From positions 434,001-498,000 of the forward strand of contig NZ_CP144164.1 in NCBI RefSeq assembly GCF_037478005.1: 64,000 nt of DNA, given 5' to 3'. This DNA comes from Alteromonas sp. M12 (lineage in GTDB: Bacteria; Pseudomonadota; Gammaproteobacteria; Enterobacterales; Alteromonadaceae). Both the position numbers and the translations under genes were made by a program. Shown here piece by piece: positions 52,410-62,834 of this stretch. The notes under the pieces are model-generated. The model saw nothing but the letters and a program-made list of their open reading frames with translations. It had not been told where the DNA came from and did not search any database. Numbering within the stretch: the first letter of the stretch is position 1; every line of letters starts with the position of its first letter.

Positions 52410-53230
52410 TGGCAAGCTGCAAACATAAGGGCTTTACATTAATTGAATTAATCACGGTGCTGGTGGTATTAAGTGTTGTGTCTGTTGGGATCGCAGGTTT
52501 TATTCGCACCGGAACAGAAATATATGTGGACGTGGTTGAGCGAGACAAATTGTTAAGCCAAGGTCGTTTTGCTGTGCAACGAATGAACTTAGAAATAAAT
52601 AATGCGCTTCCAAATAGCTTACGAATAGCTGGTAATAGTTCAATTCAATGTTTGGAATTTACCCCCATTTTGTTTAGTAGTTTCTATTTTGATTTACCTG
52701 TAGCGCCAGAACCTGCTGCTGATGAAGTGAAACTGATTGCGACCGATGCAGCCATCAATGATTATAATTATGAAAGTGGTCAATCCATAATCGTTTATCC
52801 CACCTCAGTAGACGACGTTTATGCTGATTCTGATCGTAGGTTTCTGTTGGGGGGCGAGCCTGAATTAGATCCGGCAGATTCTAAAAAGTTGTTGGTACCT
52901 TTGGCATCCAGCGAACAATTTGAAACTGAGTCACCCAGTTCACGAGCATATATTACAGGTGCTCCAGTCAGTTTTTGTATTACCGACAATAAACTCTATC
53001 GTAAACAACAGTATCCAACCTCTAGTACGCAATCAACATCTCTTGTTGGAGCGGTATTAATGGCGGAAAATATTCAAAATGATTTGTCCGGTTCAACTCA
53101 AGATTTGCCATTTCGAATTGCAGAGTCGAGTTTAACCCGCAATGCTTTTGTGATTACCCTGTTAAGATTCGAATTGAATGAGGAGCTCGTTGTTTTTAAT
53201 AACGAGATACATATTCCTAATGTCCCTTAA
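52409..53230 (+). CDS. mshO: MSHA minor prepilin MshO
   Basis: A 273-residue prepilin of the PilW/GspJ size class with a short leader MASCKHKG and FTLIELITVLVVLSVVSVG. The large globular domain contains the conserved DKLLSQGRFAVQRMNLEI helix seen after the TM helix in MshO and GspJ proteins. It starts at an overlap with mshD and its 3' end overlaps mshP by 11 bp. Confidence 0.87.
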   Translation: MASCKHKGFTLIELITVLVVLSVVSVGIAGFIRTGTEIYVDVVERDKLLSQGRFAVQRMNLEINNALPNSLRIAGNSSIQCLEFTPILFSSFYFDLPVAPEPAADEVKLIATDAAINDYNYESGQSIIVYPTSVDDVYADSDRRFLLGGEPELDPADSKKLLVPLASSEQFETESPSSRAYITGAPVSFCITDNKLYRKQQYPTSSTQSTSLVGAVLMAENIQNDLSGSTQDLPFRIAESSLTRNAFVITLLRFELNEELVVFNNEIHIPNVP

Positions 53231-53654
53231 ATCAGCGCAAAGCAGCCCTAAAAGACAATCCGGGAGCATGATCATAATTGCGTTGTTTGTGATAATTGTC
53301 ATGGCCATTTTAGGTTTAACCATGGTCAAACTTTTAAGCGCCTCAGCAGATTCAGTGATTCATGAAGTTTATGGTGCTAGAGCATTACATGCTGCTCAAT
53401 CATCAATGGAGCGCAACATTAAAGAAGCATTTCCACTGACTCAGGATGGTTCCGGTAGCTGTGATAGTTTGAGTACCTTTTCATTTGCTTCCGTGCCTGG
53501 TTTGCAAAATTGCCTCAGTGTTTCGAGTTGTACCCTAACCACAGGGTTTGTCGACGAAACCACCCAGTATTACCATTTTGAGAGTACCGGAATTTGCACT
53601 GCAGGAAAGGTGACTGCCAGTCGCACAGTAGCGGTTGATGCAATTGTGGAATAA
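53220..53654 (+). CDS. mshP: MSHA biogenesis protein MshP (PilX-like)
   Basis: A 144-residue protein with a basic leader (SPKRQSGS) and a hydrophobic helix MIIIALFVIIVMAILGLTMV in place of the classic FTLIE motif, as in the PilX/MshP group. The helix is followed by GARALHAAQSSMERNI, a conserved pilin-spine segment. Four Cys lie in the C-terminal part (GSCDS, QNCLS, SSCTL, GICTA). The ATG at 53220 overlaps the mshO 3' end. Confidence 0.82.
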   Translation: MSLKSAQSSPKRQSGSMIIIALFVIIVMAILGLTMVKLLSASADSVIHEVYGARALHAAQSSMERNIKEAFPLTQDGSGSCDSLSTFSFASVPGLQNCLSVSSCTLTTGFVDETTQYYHFESTGICTAGKVTASRTVAVDAIVE

Positions 53655-53656
53655 AT

Positions 53657-56600
53657 ATGAAAACGTTAATTTCATTTACATTGTTGTTTTTGATGAGTTG
53701 TGGATTGCATGCCGACGAATTGCGGGCTCAATATCAATTTAATCAAACCCAATGGAGTGGCAATGATACGGTTCTAGATAGTTCAGGCAATGCAAATCAC
53801 GGAAGCCCGATTGGTAATGTTTTACCGCTATCATATTCTGGTGGTTCATGTCGTTTATTAGATGTACCTAGTAACACAAGTTCTTCTGAAAAAGACGCTA
53901 TCGATACTCAAATTGATTTAAATAATATTGGTAGTAAGGGGAGTATCGCTTTTTGGTATCGAAGTAATTTGTCTTGGTCTAATTCAACAAAAAGACAATT
54001 GCTAGATGCTTCCAATCAAGCTCCTAGCCAAGATAAATTTTTTTATCTATCTCTAGGTGGAGGAACTCTACAATTTGGCATCGAAGATGACAATGACTAT
54101 GATCTGACTGCAGAGCGAACCGGGCTGTCCTATGCTGCCAACCAATGGGTGCACATTACCATCACTTGGGATCTATTCGACAAACGTATTCAAATTTATG
54201 AAATTGCTAATGGCTCGGGAACAGTTTTGACTATTAGCGATAGCAGGATTCGTAATACCCTAGGCAATATGGACACCTTATATATTGGCGACAACCGCAG
54301 TAACTATATTGTTCACGATGGAACTGGAAATTCAGCCAATGGACAATTTGAAGACGTCTATATTTTTGACTATAAACTTTCAAACTCCGAAGTACTTCGT
54401 TTAGCCGGTACAGAACCAGACTGTGAAGATTTAGACTCGGTTTTGGTGTCCCATTGGCCAATGGATATATGTTCTTTAGATGGCTCTCGTGGTGAAGTGA
54501 TTGACATTATTGCTGGCGCAAATGGGTCTGCCATAGATGGCGCGAATATTGATTTGAACGGAAAATTGTGTCAAGCCAGTGAATTTGCAGGAAACGGTGA
54601 GCACCTAAATATTCCACATAATGCTAATTTTGAATTAAGCAACGGTAGCATTGCAATGTGGTTTCGCATTGATGATTTAGATCCTCCAAGTAATTCATAT
54701 TTCAACGGTCGAGCTTTATTTTCTAAGGACTCTACTGGATATGATAGTGGTGGCGGTCACTTAACAATTTATGTCGGCTCCAATGGCGCTATCAAAGCAC
54801 GGCACCAATCCACCTCAAGAAATTACAATTTAAGCTCAAGTGCAAATTTAGTTTCTGAGAACCAATGGCACCATTTAGTTTATACGTTTGGTAATGCAGG
54901 CGTGAAAATCTACTTAGATAAACAATTGGTTGCAACTAATACCTACACTGGTGGCATTGCTGGGAACCCAGAACCAATAATACTTGGAGCTGGTGCGTCA
55001 CACACCGGAGACAATGAATCTGCACCCGAAGACTTGAAAGATTACTTCATGGGGGAAATTGATGATGTGCGCCTATATCAAGGGCAATTGAGCCAAACAG
55101 AAGTAGATAACTTGTATGCTGAATCTGAAGGGATTTGTCAGACCTGTATTTCCGATATTTTAATGGCTCAATATCAATTTGAACAAAGTGAATGGGTGGG
55201 CACAGGTTCGGTAACTGATACCTCAAGTAATGGTTACAACGCCACCGCTTTAGGTGATGTGATCCCTATTAACCCCTCTGAACAAGTTGCTTGTCGTGCA
55301 ATGGAAGTGCCAGCTAGTTCCAGCTTGGATGCTCAGTTTAATGCGCTAGACACCGGTATAGACGTAAACACCATTGGCAATAAAGGCAGTATTTCTTTTT
55401 GGTATCGTAGCAATGAAGCCTGGAATTCTGGTAATTCGAGACAACTATTCGATGCATCAACTGATGTTTCAGGTGATGTTGGCAATTCACGCTTCTTTTA
55501 TCTTGCGATATTGAGCGGTGGGCAACTTGACTTTAAACTAGAAGACGACAATGACCTCAATTTTGGGGCCCAAACTCAACTCAGCCTGTCCTACGCTGCA
55601 GATACTTGGGTGCATGTGGCTATAACCTATGATCTGTCAACCAAAGTAAGTGAAATCTATTTAGATGGGGTTAAGCAAAGGGTTTCAATAACAGCCCAAT
55701 CAGGCTTAAGTAGCGAAATAGGGGATTTAGATACCCTATATATTGGTGATAATCGCAGTGCCTACCTGTCTAATGGCAGTACTAGAAATTCTGCTAATGG
55801 AGAGTTTGACGAGGTACGGATTTATAATTTCGTGCAAACCAGTAGCCAAATAAATTTTGACAAAGATACACTCAGTACTTGTTCGTTTGTGTATAAATAT
55901 CTTATTGAACATAATGGGAATGGTTTAACTTGTGAAGCCGAACCGGTCACAATTAAAGCTTGTGCGAATGAAAGTTGCAGTGAGCTTTATGATCAAAATA
56001 TTACTGTGAATATGAGTCCCAATTCAGGGTGGCCAGATGGTGACACTGTTACCATAATTGCGGATACCCCTGCGAGTTTAACATTACGTAAATTAGAGCC
56101 TGGCACAGTCACTCTTGATGTATTGGATGAAAATGTTGAATGTACTGGGGTGTCGGATGGCAGCTGTGAATTAACGTTTAGTGATTCAGGTTTCCAGTTT
56201 ATTGGAGCCAATAATTCAGACGCATTTCCTGACCAGATAGCGGAGAGTTTCTTTAATTCTGCTCAGCTTCGAGCGGTAAAATCAGATGACAGTAGTGGTG
56301 ACAATGTTTGTGTTGCTGCTCTTGAAGGACCACAAGATGTCATCTTCAATTTAAACTGCGACGACCCTAGTCTGTGCTTAACTCCCATAGAAACGGGTAA
56401 TACTCCTATAGTATCGGGTTCAGAAGCAAGTGTTGCGCTGACCTTCGATAGTAAAGGGTATGCCTCTTTGAGTGGCTTTTCTTATGCGGATGCAGGGCAA
56501 ATAAGCCTATCTGTGCAAGCCGAAATTGATGGAAGTAGCTATATAAATGGTGCTACACAATTTGTCGTGTACCCAGATTATATTCATATCGAAACGACTT

Positions 56601-57994
56601 CATCCACTGCGTTAACTCCTGCAGGTGCGGCATTCGGTATGTCGTTAACGGCTCGGGGAAGTCAAAATGGTATCCTCCCCAATTATCAACCTCAACAAAT
56701 CGAATTGTCTTTGCAGCGAAGTGTTCCTGACGACATTAGTGGTCAAAGCGGTGTGCTTACTTATGCACAAAGTGGCACTGTGGCGGCTTCGGAAACAGGT
56801 GGTTTTAGCACAAGTGTCATTACTGCTAGTAATGCTAATATATCCAGCAATAACGGTGTGTATAGCTTTACGGCCGATTATTCTGAATATGGTACTGTTA
56901 ATTTGGATATTCGTGATTCAAATTTCTTTAGTCATAGCGTTGGTTCTGCAACATTAAGCGGTAGTGACTCTATTTCGTTAGGTTTATTTTTACCTGCGTA
57001 CTTTGATATTGATGTTAATTCGCCACAATTAGCGGATAATTGTGATGTCACATCAGGTTATACTTATTTAGGTCAAAACACAGGCTTCGCAACCTCTCCA
57101 CAATTTGTTGTCACTGCTATGAATGCGAAAGGCAATATCACTAGCCATTATCAGTCAGACAGTTTATGGACGTGGTTAGCATCAGCTAATGAAAATAATA
57201 TCAGTTTGTCTGATAGTAGGCACAGTGGCACGATTGACTTTTTCGGTTCGCCTGATATGGATATAACCGATCTAGGTATTGCAGGCAGTCGAACATTAAC
57301 TATAAATAATGCTCAAATTATTTACTCTAAATCAATAGCTCCGTATGGGCCGTTTTCTGCTAGTTTGGAAATGAATGTTTTACCGAGCTTTTTCACGGAT
57401 AACAGCTATGCAAGTGCCCCTGTTTGTTATCATCAAAGCTATGATGCGAGTGATGATTGCGATACTGATTCATCTGTTCTTTCCCTTGATGATACGAATA
57501 ATTTGATTAATTTAAGCAACATCGGTGGAACTGAATATCGTTGGGGTAGGATCGTTATTGAAAATGGCTTTGGTCCAGAGACAGAGAATATCCTATTACC
57601 TGTTTCAACAGAATATTACTTGGGTAGCGATTTTATCCGAAATACCGATGATACCTGCACGACTTTGACGCTAACATCTAGCAATTTTAATATCACTGAT
57701 TCTGCTGGTACCAGTACTTCTGCAGTTGAAATATTATCTAGCTATTTTGGTATGACTAGTGGAAAAACACTTGGTTTTGAAGGAATTGACGTCAAAAACT
57801 TAGATATCTCCGTATTGGGCGAGTATCGGATTGAATTATTGCCTGTTGGAGACAACACAATTACCTGGGATGATTTTTTGCAGTACGATTGGAATGGAGA
57901 AGCCAGCGGAATTGGTAACCCCTCAGCAATTGTGACCTTTGGTCAGTTTAGAGGAAATGACCGTATTATCCATTGGCGTGAAAAAGGAAGTTAA
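53657..57994 (+). CDS. mshQ: Large MSHA-associated adhesin-like protein MshQ
   Basis: A 1445-residue exported protein with a signal peptide (residues 1-19, LLFLMSCGLHA). Three LamG/concanavalin-A-like domains follow (about 24-255, 275-495 and 503-745), then a long C-terminal region of the DUF6701 type (about 760-1445). The first and third LamG domains are close copies (KGSIAFWYRSN/KGSISFWYRSN and DTLYIGDNRS in both). It is probably surface or pilus-tip located and may bind glycans, which is inferred. It follows mshP by 2 bp and is the last msh gene. Confidence 0.88.
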   Translation: MKTLISFTLLFLMSCGLHADELRAQYQFNQTQWSGNDTVLDSSGNANHGSPIGNVLPLSYSGGSCRLLDVPSNTSSSEKDAIDTQIDLNNIGSKGSIAFWYRSNLSWSNSTKRQLLDASNQAPSQDKFFYLSLGGGTLQFGIEDDNDYDLTAERTGLSYAANQWVHITITWDLFDKRIQIYEIANGSGTVLTISDSRIRNTLGNMDTLYIGDNRSNYIVHDGTGNSANGQFEDVYIFDYKLSNSEVLRLAGTEPDCEDLDSVLVSHWPMDICSLDGSRGEVIDIIAGANGSAIDGANIDLNGKLCQASEFAGNGEHLNIPHNANFELSNGSIAMWFRIDDLDPPSNSYFNGRALFSKDSTGYDSGGGHLTIYVGSNGAIKARHQSTSRNYNLSSSANLVSENQWHHLVYTFGNAGVKIYLDKQLVATNTYTGGIAGNPEPIILGAGASHTGDNESAPEDLKDYFMGEIDDVRLYQGQLSQTEVDNLYAESEGICQTCISDILMAQYQFEQSEWVGTGSVTDTSSNGYNATALGDVIPINPSEQVACRAMEVPASSSLDAQFNALDTGIDVNTIGNKGSISFWYRSNEAWNSGNSRQLFDASTDVSGDVGNSRFFYLAILSGGQLDFKLEDDNDLNFGAQTQLSLSYAADTWVHVAITYDLSTKVSEIYLDGVKQRVSITAQSGLSSEIGDLDTLYIGDNRSAYLSNGSTRNSANGEFDEVRIYNFVQTSSQINFDKDTLSTCSFVYKYLIEHNGNGLTCEAEPVTIKACANESCSELYDQNITVNMSPNSGWPDGDTVTIIADTPASLTLRKLEPGTVTLDVLDENVECTGVSDGSCELTFSDSGFQFIGANNSDAFPDQIAESFFNSAQLRAVKSDDSSGDNVCVAALEGPQDVIFNLNCDDPSLCLTPIETGNTPIVSGSEASVALTFDSKGYASLSGFSYADAGQISLSVQAEIDGSSYINGATQFVVYPDYIHIETTSSTALTPAGAAFGMSLTARGSQNGILPNYQPQQIELSLQRSVPDDISGQSGVLTYAQSGTVAASETGGFSTSVITASNANISSNNGVYSFTADYSEYGTVNLDIRDSNFFSHSVGSATLSGSDSISLGLFLPAYFDIDVNSPQLADNCDVTSGYTYLGQNTGFATSPQFVVTAMNAKGNITSHYQSDSLWTWLASANENNISLSDSRHSGTIDFFGSPDMDITDLGIAGSRTLTINNAQIIYSKSIAPYGPFSASLEMNVLPSFFTDNSYASAPVCYHQSYDASDDCDTDSSVLSLDDTNNLINLSNIGGTEYRWGRIVIENGFGPETENILLPVSTEYYLGSDFIRNTDDTCTTLTLTSSNFNITDSAGTSTSAVEILSSYFGMTSGKTLGFEGIDVKNLDISVLGEYRIELLPVGDNTITWDDFLQYDWNGEASGIGNPSAIVTFGQFRGNDRIIHWREKGS

Positions 57995-59366
<1,372 letters not shown>

Positions 59367-59439
59367 TCTGAATTAGGGATTATTTGTGCTAGACATCGTT
59401 CAATTATTACAAACATTATCAAACAGGTATTTAGCCTAA

Positions 59440-60312
59440 ATGAATACCATGTTTACTAGAGGGCCATCACTTGTCAGTCGACTCGCGTTGGCCTTATTCG
59501 TTTCTGTTATCCTCATTTTTGTTGATCACAAATATGACGGTTTTGCTTCGGTAAAAGTCTATTTAAACTCTATTGTTAGCCCCCTTCAGTACATTGCCAG
59601 CTTACCTGGGCAAATGTTAAGTTCAGGGGCTGAAAAGTTTTCTACCCATAAAAAACTGCTCGAAGACAACCAGCAATTAACCCTGCAAGCGATGAAAATG
59701 TCTGAAAAGCTACAACGCTTCGATTTGTTAGCCGCAGAGAATGATCGTTTACGGGCATTACTTGGAGCGCCTGTTTCAGCCCCAATCCAGAAAATGGTAA
59801 CCGAATTAATGGCGGTGGATAACAATCCATTTAGCTTACAAATTATCATTGATAAGGGAGCGATAAACGGGGTTTATGAAGGACAAACCGTACTGGATGA
59901 CAAAGGTATTGTCGGGCAAATAATGGAAGTGGGTACTACCAATAGCCGAGTGTTGTTGTTGGCGGATATAACCCATGCTATTCCACTTAGAAACGCCCGT
60001 AATAATGTGCAGCTTATCGCCAGTGGGTCAGGGCAGTTTGATGAACTAATTTTGGAACATGTAGCCCATAGTGCTGATATTCAAGTAGGCGACTTACTCG
60101 TATCCTCAGGGTTAGGGAATATCTTTCCAGAAGGTTACCCGACCGCGACTATCACCTCCATCGTGCGTGATGAAAGTCGTCCATTTGCATTGGTTACAGC
60201 TACGCCCATAGCGCAGCTAGATAGATTGAGATATCTATTGTTGTTGTGGCCAGCAGATGCGCCAACACAACCTATCATGCCGCAATCTACGCCAACAGTG
60301 GAGGCCCAATGA
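59440..60312 (+). CDS. mreC: Rod-shape determining protein MreC
   Basis: A bitopic inner-membrane protein that links MreB and PBP2 in the elongasome. The 290-residue product has a TM helix (about 14-30), a coiled coil (about 68-108, LLEDNQQLTLQAMKMSEKL) and two periplasmic beta-barrel domains (GVYEGQTVLDDKGIVGQIMEV and ELILEHVAHSADIQVGDLLVSSGLG). It ends in a Pro/Thr/Gln tail and overlaps mreD by 4 bp. Confidence 0.95.
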   Translation: MNTMFTRGPSLVSRLALALFVSVILIFVDHKYDGFASVKVYLNSIVSPLQYIASLPGQMLSSGAEKFSTHKKLLEDNQQLTLQAMKMSEKLQRFDLLAAENDRLRALLGAPVSAPIQKMVTELMAVDNNPFSLQIIIDKGAINGVYEGQTVLDDKGIVGQIMEVGTTNSRVLLLADITHAIPLRNARNNVQLIASGSGQFDELILEHVAHSADIQVGDLLVSSGLGNIFPEGYPTATITSIVRDESRPFALVTATPIAQLDRLRYLLLLWPADAPTQPIMPQSTPTVEAQ

Positions 60313-60785
60313 AGCTGCGCAATTATGCAATTTTTCTGAGTATTATTATTGCGTTAATTTTGCAAATTGTTCCTATGCCTCTTACGGTTGAGCAATTTCG
60401 CCCTGATTGGGTTTTATTGGTGATGTCATATTGGGCATTAGCACTTCCGAATAGGGTTAATGTGGGAATGGCATTCATAGTCGGTCTGGTGTTAGATATT
60501 TTAATGGGAACCAGCCTAGGCGTGCATAGTTTTGCCTTGAGCATCAATATCTTTATTTTGGCGTCGAATTATCAACGTTTGCGAAATTACTCTTTGTGGC
60601 AGCAAGCGTTTATTATTGGAACTTTATCTGCGTTATATCACTTGGTCGTATTTTGGTTGCAACATCTACAGACTGATGTGAACTTCTTGTTTACCTACCT
60701 GTGGCCGGTTCTGACCTCTATGTTGATGTGGCCATGGATTTTTGGTCTGTTGCGTAAAGTCAGACGGCAATTCAGAATCACTTAA
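60309..60785 (+). CDS. mreD: Rod-shape determining protein MreD
   Basis: A 158-residue inner-membrane protein with about five TM helices, part of the elongasome. PMPLTVEQFRPDWVLLVMSYW and GLVLDILMGTSLGVHSFAL are family segments. The ATG at 60309 overlaps the mreC stop (ATGA) with a GGAGG site just upstream; an in-frame start 21 codons earlier was rejected because it adds non-hydrophobic, non-family sequence. Confidence 0.93.
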   Translation: MKLRNYAIFLSIIIALILQIVPMPLTVEQFRPDWVLLVMSYWALALPNRVNVGMAFIVGLVLDILMGTSLGVHSFALSINIFILASNYQRLRNYSLWQQAFIIGTLSALYHLVVFWLQHLQTDVNFLFTYLWPVLTSMLMWPWIFGLLRKVRRQFRIT

Positions 60786-60793
60786 GGCCCCAC

Positions 60794-61378
60794 ATGTTAT
60801 TGCTAGCATCTCAATCTCCGAGGCGAAAAGAGCTATTAAGTCAACTTGGCGTAAAATTTACTACACTAAATGTTGATATTGATGAAACTCAATTAGCAAA
60901 CGAAGACTCTAATGATTATGTTATACGATTGGCTATTGAAAAAGCACAACAAGGTTGGCGTCAACATACGCAGGTGGATGGCGTTATAGGTGCCGATACT
61001 ATTGTGGTTGTGGATAGTGGTAATCAAGAGCAAGTGTTAGGAAAGCCAGACAATTTTCAGCATGCTCGGCAGATGTGGCAGCAACTAAGTGATAGGCAAC
61101 ATAAAGTGAAGACCGCGGTTGCCCTAAAAAACCATTTAGGTACCGAACATTTTATAGTGGAAACTGCCGTTCGTTTCAAATTATTATCTGAAGCTGAAAT
61201 GCAATGGTATTGGCAAACTGGTGAGCCGCAAGATAAGGCCGGAGCTTACGGAATACAGGGTTTCGCAGGGAATTTTGTAAAACATATCAATGGTAGTTAT
61301 AGCGCAGTGGTTGGGTTACCTTTGTATGAGACCAGTGAATTAATTAAACAGGCAGGTATTAAGCTGTATGAGTGCTGA
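60794..61378 (+). CDS. Maf family nucleoside triphosphate pyrophosphatase (YhdE type)
   Basis: A 194-residue cytoplasmic house-cleaning enzyme that hydrolyses dTTP, UTP and modified pyrimidine nucleotides. The N-terminal LLASQSPRRKELLSQLG loop and VIGADTIVVVD are the Maf signature, and EPQDKAGAYGIQGFAG is the third motif. The mreBCD-maf-rng order is the same as in E. coli, which supports the YhdE subgroup. It starts 8 bp after mreD and overlaps rng by 11 bp. Confidence 0.93.
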   Translation: MLLLASQSPRRKELLSQLGVKFTTLNVDIDETQLANEDSNDYVIRLAIEKAQQGWRQHTQVDGVIGADTIVVVDSGNQEQVLGKPDNFQHARQMWQQLSDRQHKVKTAVALKNHLGTEHFIVETAVRFKLLSEAEMQWYWQTGEPQDKAGAYGIQGFAGNFVKHINGSYSAVVGLPLYETSELIKQAGIKLYEC

Positions 61379-62834
61379 ATTACTGATAAACGTAACCCCT
61401 TCTGAATCAAGAGTTGCTTTGATTGAGAATGGTATTTTGCAAGAAATTCATGTGGAACGTCACACCAAGCGCGGTTTGGTGGGGAATATCTATCGTGGCA
61501 AAGTGAGTCGGGTTTTACCTGGGATGCAGGCCGCTTTTGTGGATATCGGTTTAGATAAAGCCGCGTTTTTGCATGCCTCTGATATTGCCTTCCACAATGA
61601 AGTTAGCGACGAAATGTCGACTACCTCAATTGCTAAAAAAGACATCCGCGACTTGCTACGAGATGGTCAAGACATAGTCGTACAAGTGGTGAAAGATCCT
61701 ATTGGTACTAAGGGGGCTAGGCTTACTACAGATATCACTATTCCTTCCCGTTATCTGGTTTTTATGCCCAGTGTTGACCATGTTGGGGTCTCGCAGCGTA
61801 TTGAAGATGAGGCAGAGCGCGAACGGCTGAAATCTTTAGTACAGGAATATTGCAGTGATGATGGCGGATTTATCCTTCGTACGGCTGCCGAGGGTGTGCA
61901 AGAAAAAGAACTTATCTCAGACGCAGAATTTTTAAAACGTTTATGGGCGAAAATTCAATCGCGCATGAAAGGTCGAAAAGGTAATGTTTTATACGAAGAT
62001 TTGCCTTTAGCAAGACGAGTATTGCGGGATTTCGTGGGTACTCAATTAGACCGCATCAGAATCGACTCTAAATTATCATTTCAAGAGTTACAGCACTTTA
62101 CCCAAGAATACGTTCCTGAGCTGAATAAATTGCTGGAATATTATCAGGGCGAACGCCCAATATTTGATTTGTATGATGTTGAAAATGAGGCGCAACGTTC
62201 ATTGGAACGTCGTGTGGAATTGAAATCCGGTGGCTATTTGATCATCGATCAGACTGAAGCAATGACCACTATTGATATAAATACTGGTGCGTTTGTAGGG
62301 CACCGTAATCTCGAAGAAACCATTTTCAACACCAATATAGAAGCTACTCAAGCAATCGCCCGTCAACTTAGATTAAGAAATCTTGGTGGGATGATTCTAA
62401 TCGACTTCATTGATATGAGCGACGAAGATCATAAACGTCGAGTAATGCACAGCTTAGAATCTGCCACCAGTAAAGATCGGGCTAAATCCAATATCCATGG
62501 ATTTACCGCTTTAGGTTTAATCGAAATGACCCGTAAACGCACCCGTGAGAGTTTGGAGCATATATTGTGTGGCGAATGTCCAGTATGTAAGGGCAGAGGT
62601 TCAATTAAAACCGTAGAAACTATCTGTTTTGAAGTTATGCGCGAAATTGTGCGAGTTAACCGCGCTTATGACGCAGATAAATTTGTGGTTTATGCATCCC
62701 AAGCCGTCGCCGAAGCTTTAATGGGCGAAGAGTCCCATATGTTAGCTGAATTAGAGGTTTTTGTTTCTAAACAAATAAAGGTACAAACTGAATTGCTTTA
62801 TAACCAAGACAAATTCGATGTGGTAATGATGTGA
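61368..62834 (+). CDS. rng: Ribonuclease G
   Basis: An endoribonuclease that matures the 5' end of 16S rRNA and degrades some mRNAs. The 488-residue protein has an N-terminal S1 domain (about 36-125, RGLVGNIYRGKVSRVLPGMQ), the catalytic DNase I-like subdomain with the metal-binding Asp pair in MTTIDINTGAF and ILIDFIDM, and the zinc-link CGECPVCKGRGS near residue 400. It lacks the long C-terminal scaffold of RNase E. It overlaps yhdP by 4 bp. Confidence 0.96.
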   Translation: MSAELLINVTPSESRVALIENGILQEIHVERHTKRGLVGNIYRGKVSRVLPGMQAAFVDIGLDKAAFLHASDIAFHNEVSDEMSTTSIAKKDIRDLLRDGQDIVVQVVKDPIGTKGARLTTDITIPSRYLVFMPSVDHVGVSQRIEDEAERERLKSLVQEYCSDDGGFILRTAAEGVQEKELISDAEFLKRLWAKIQSRMKGRKGNVLYEDLPLARRVLRDFVGTQLDRIRIDSKLSFQELQHFTQEYVPELNKLLEYYQGERPIFDLYDVENEAQRSLERRVELKSGGYLIIDQTEAMTTIDINTGAFVGHRNLEETIFNTNIEATQAIARQLRLRNLGGMILIDFIDMSDEDHKRRVMHSLESATSKDRAKSNIHGFTALGLIEMTRKRTRESLEHILCGECPVCKGRGSIKTVETICFEVMREIVRVNRAYDADKFVVYASQAVAEALMGEESHMLAELEVFVSKQIKVQTELLYNQDKFDVVMM

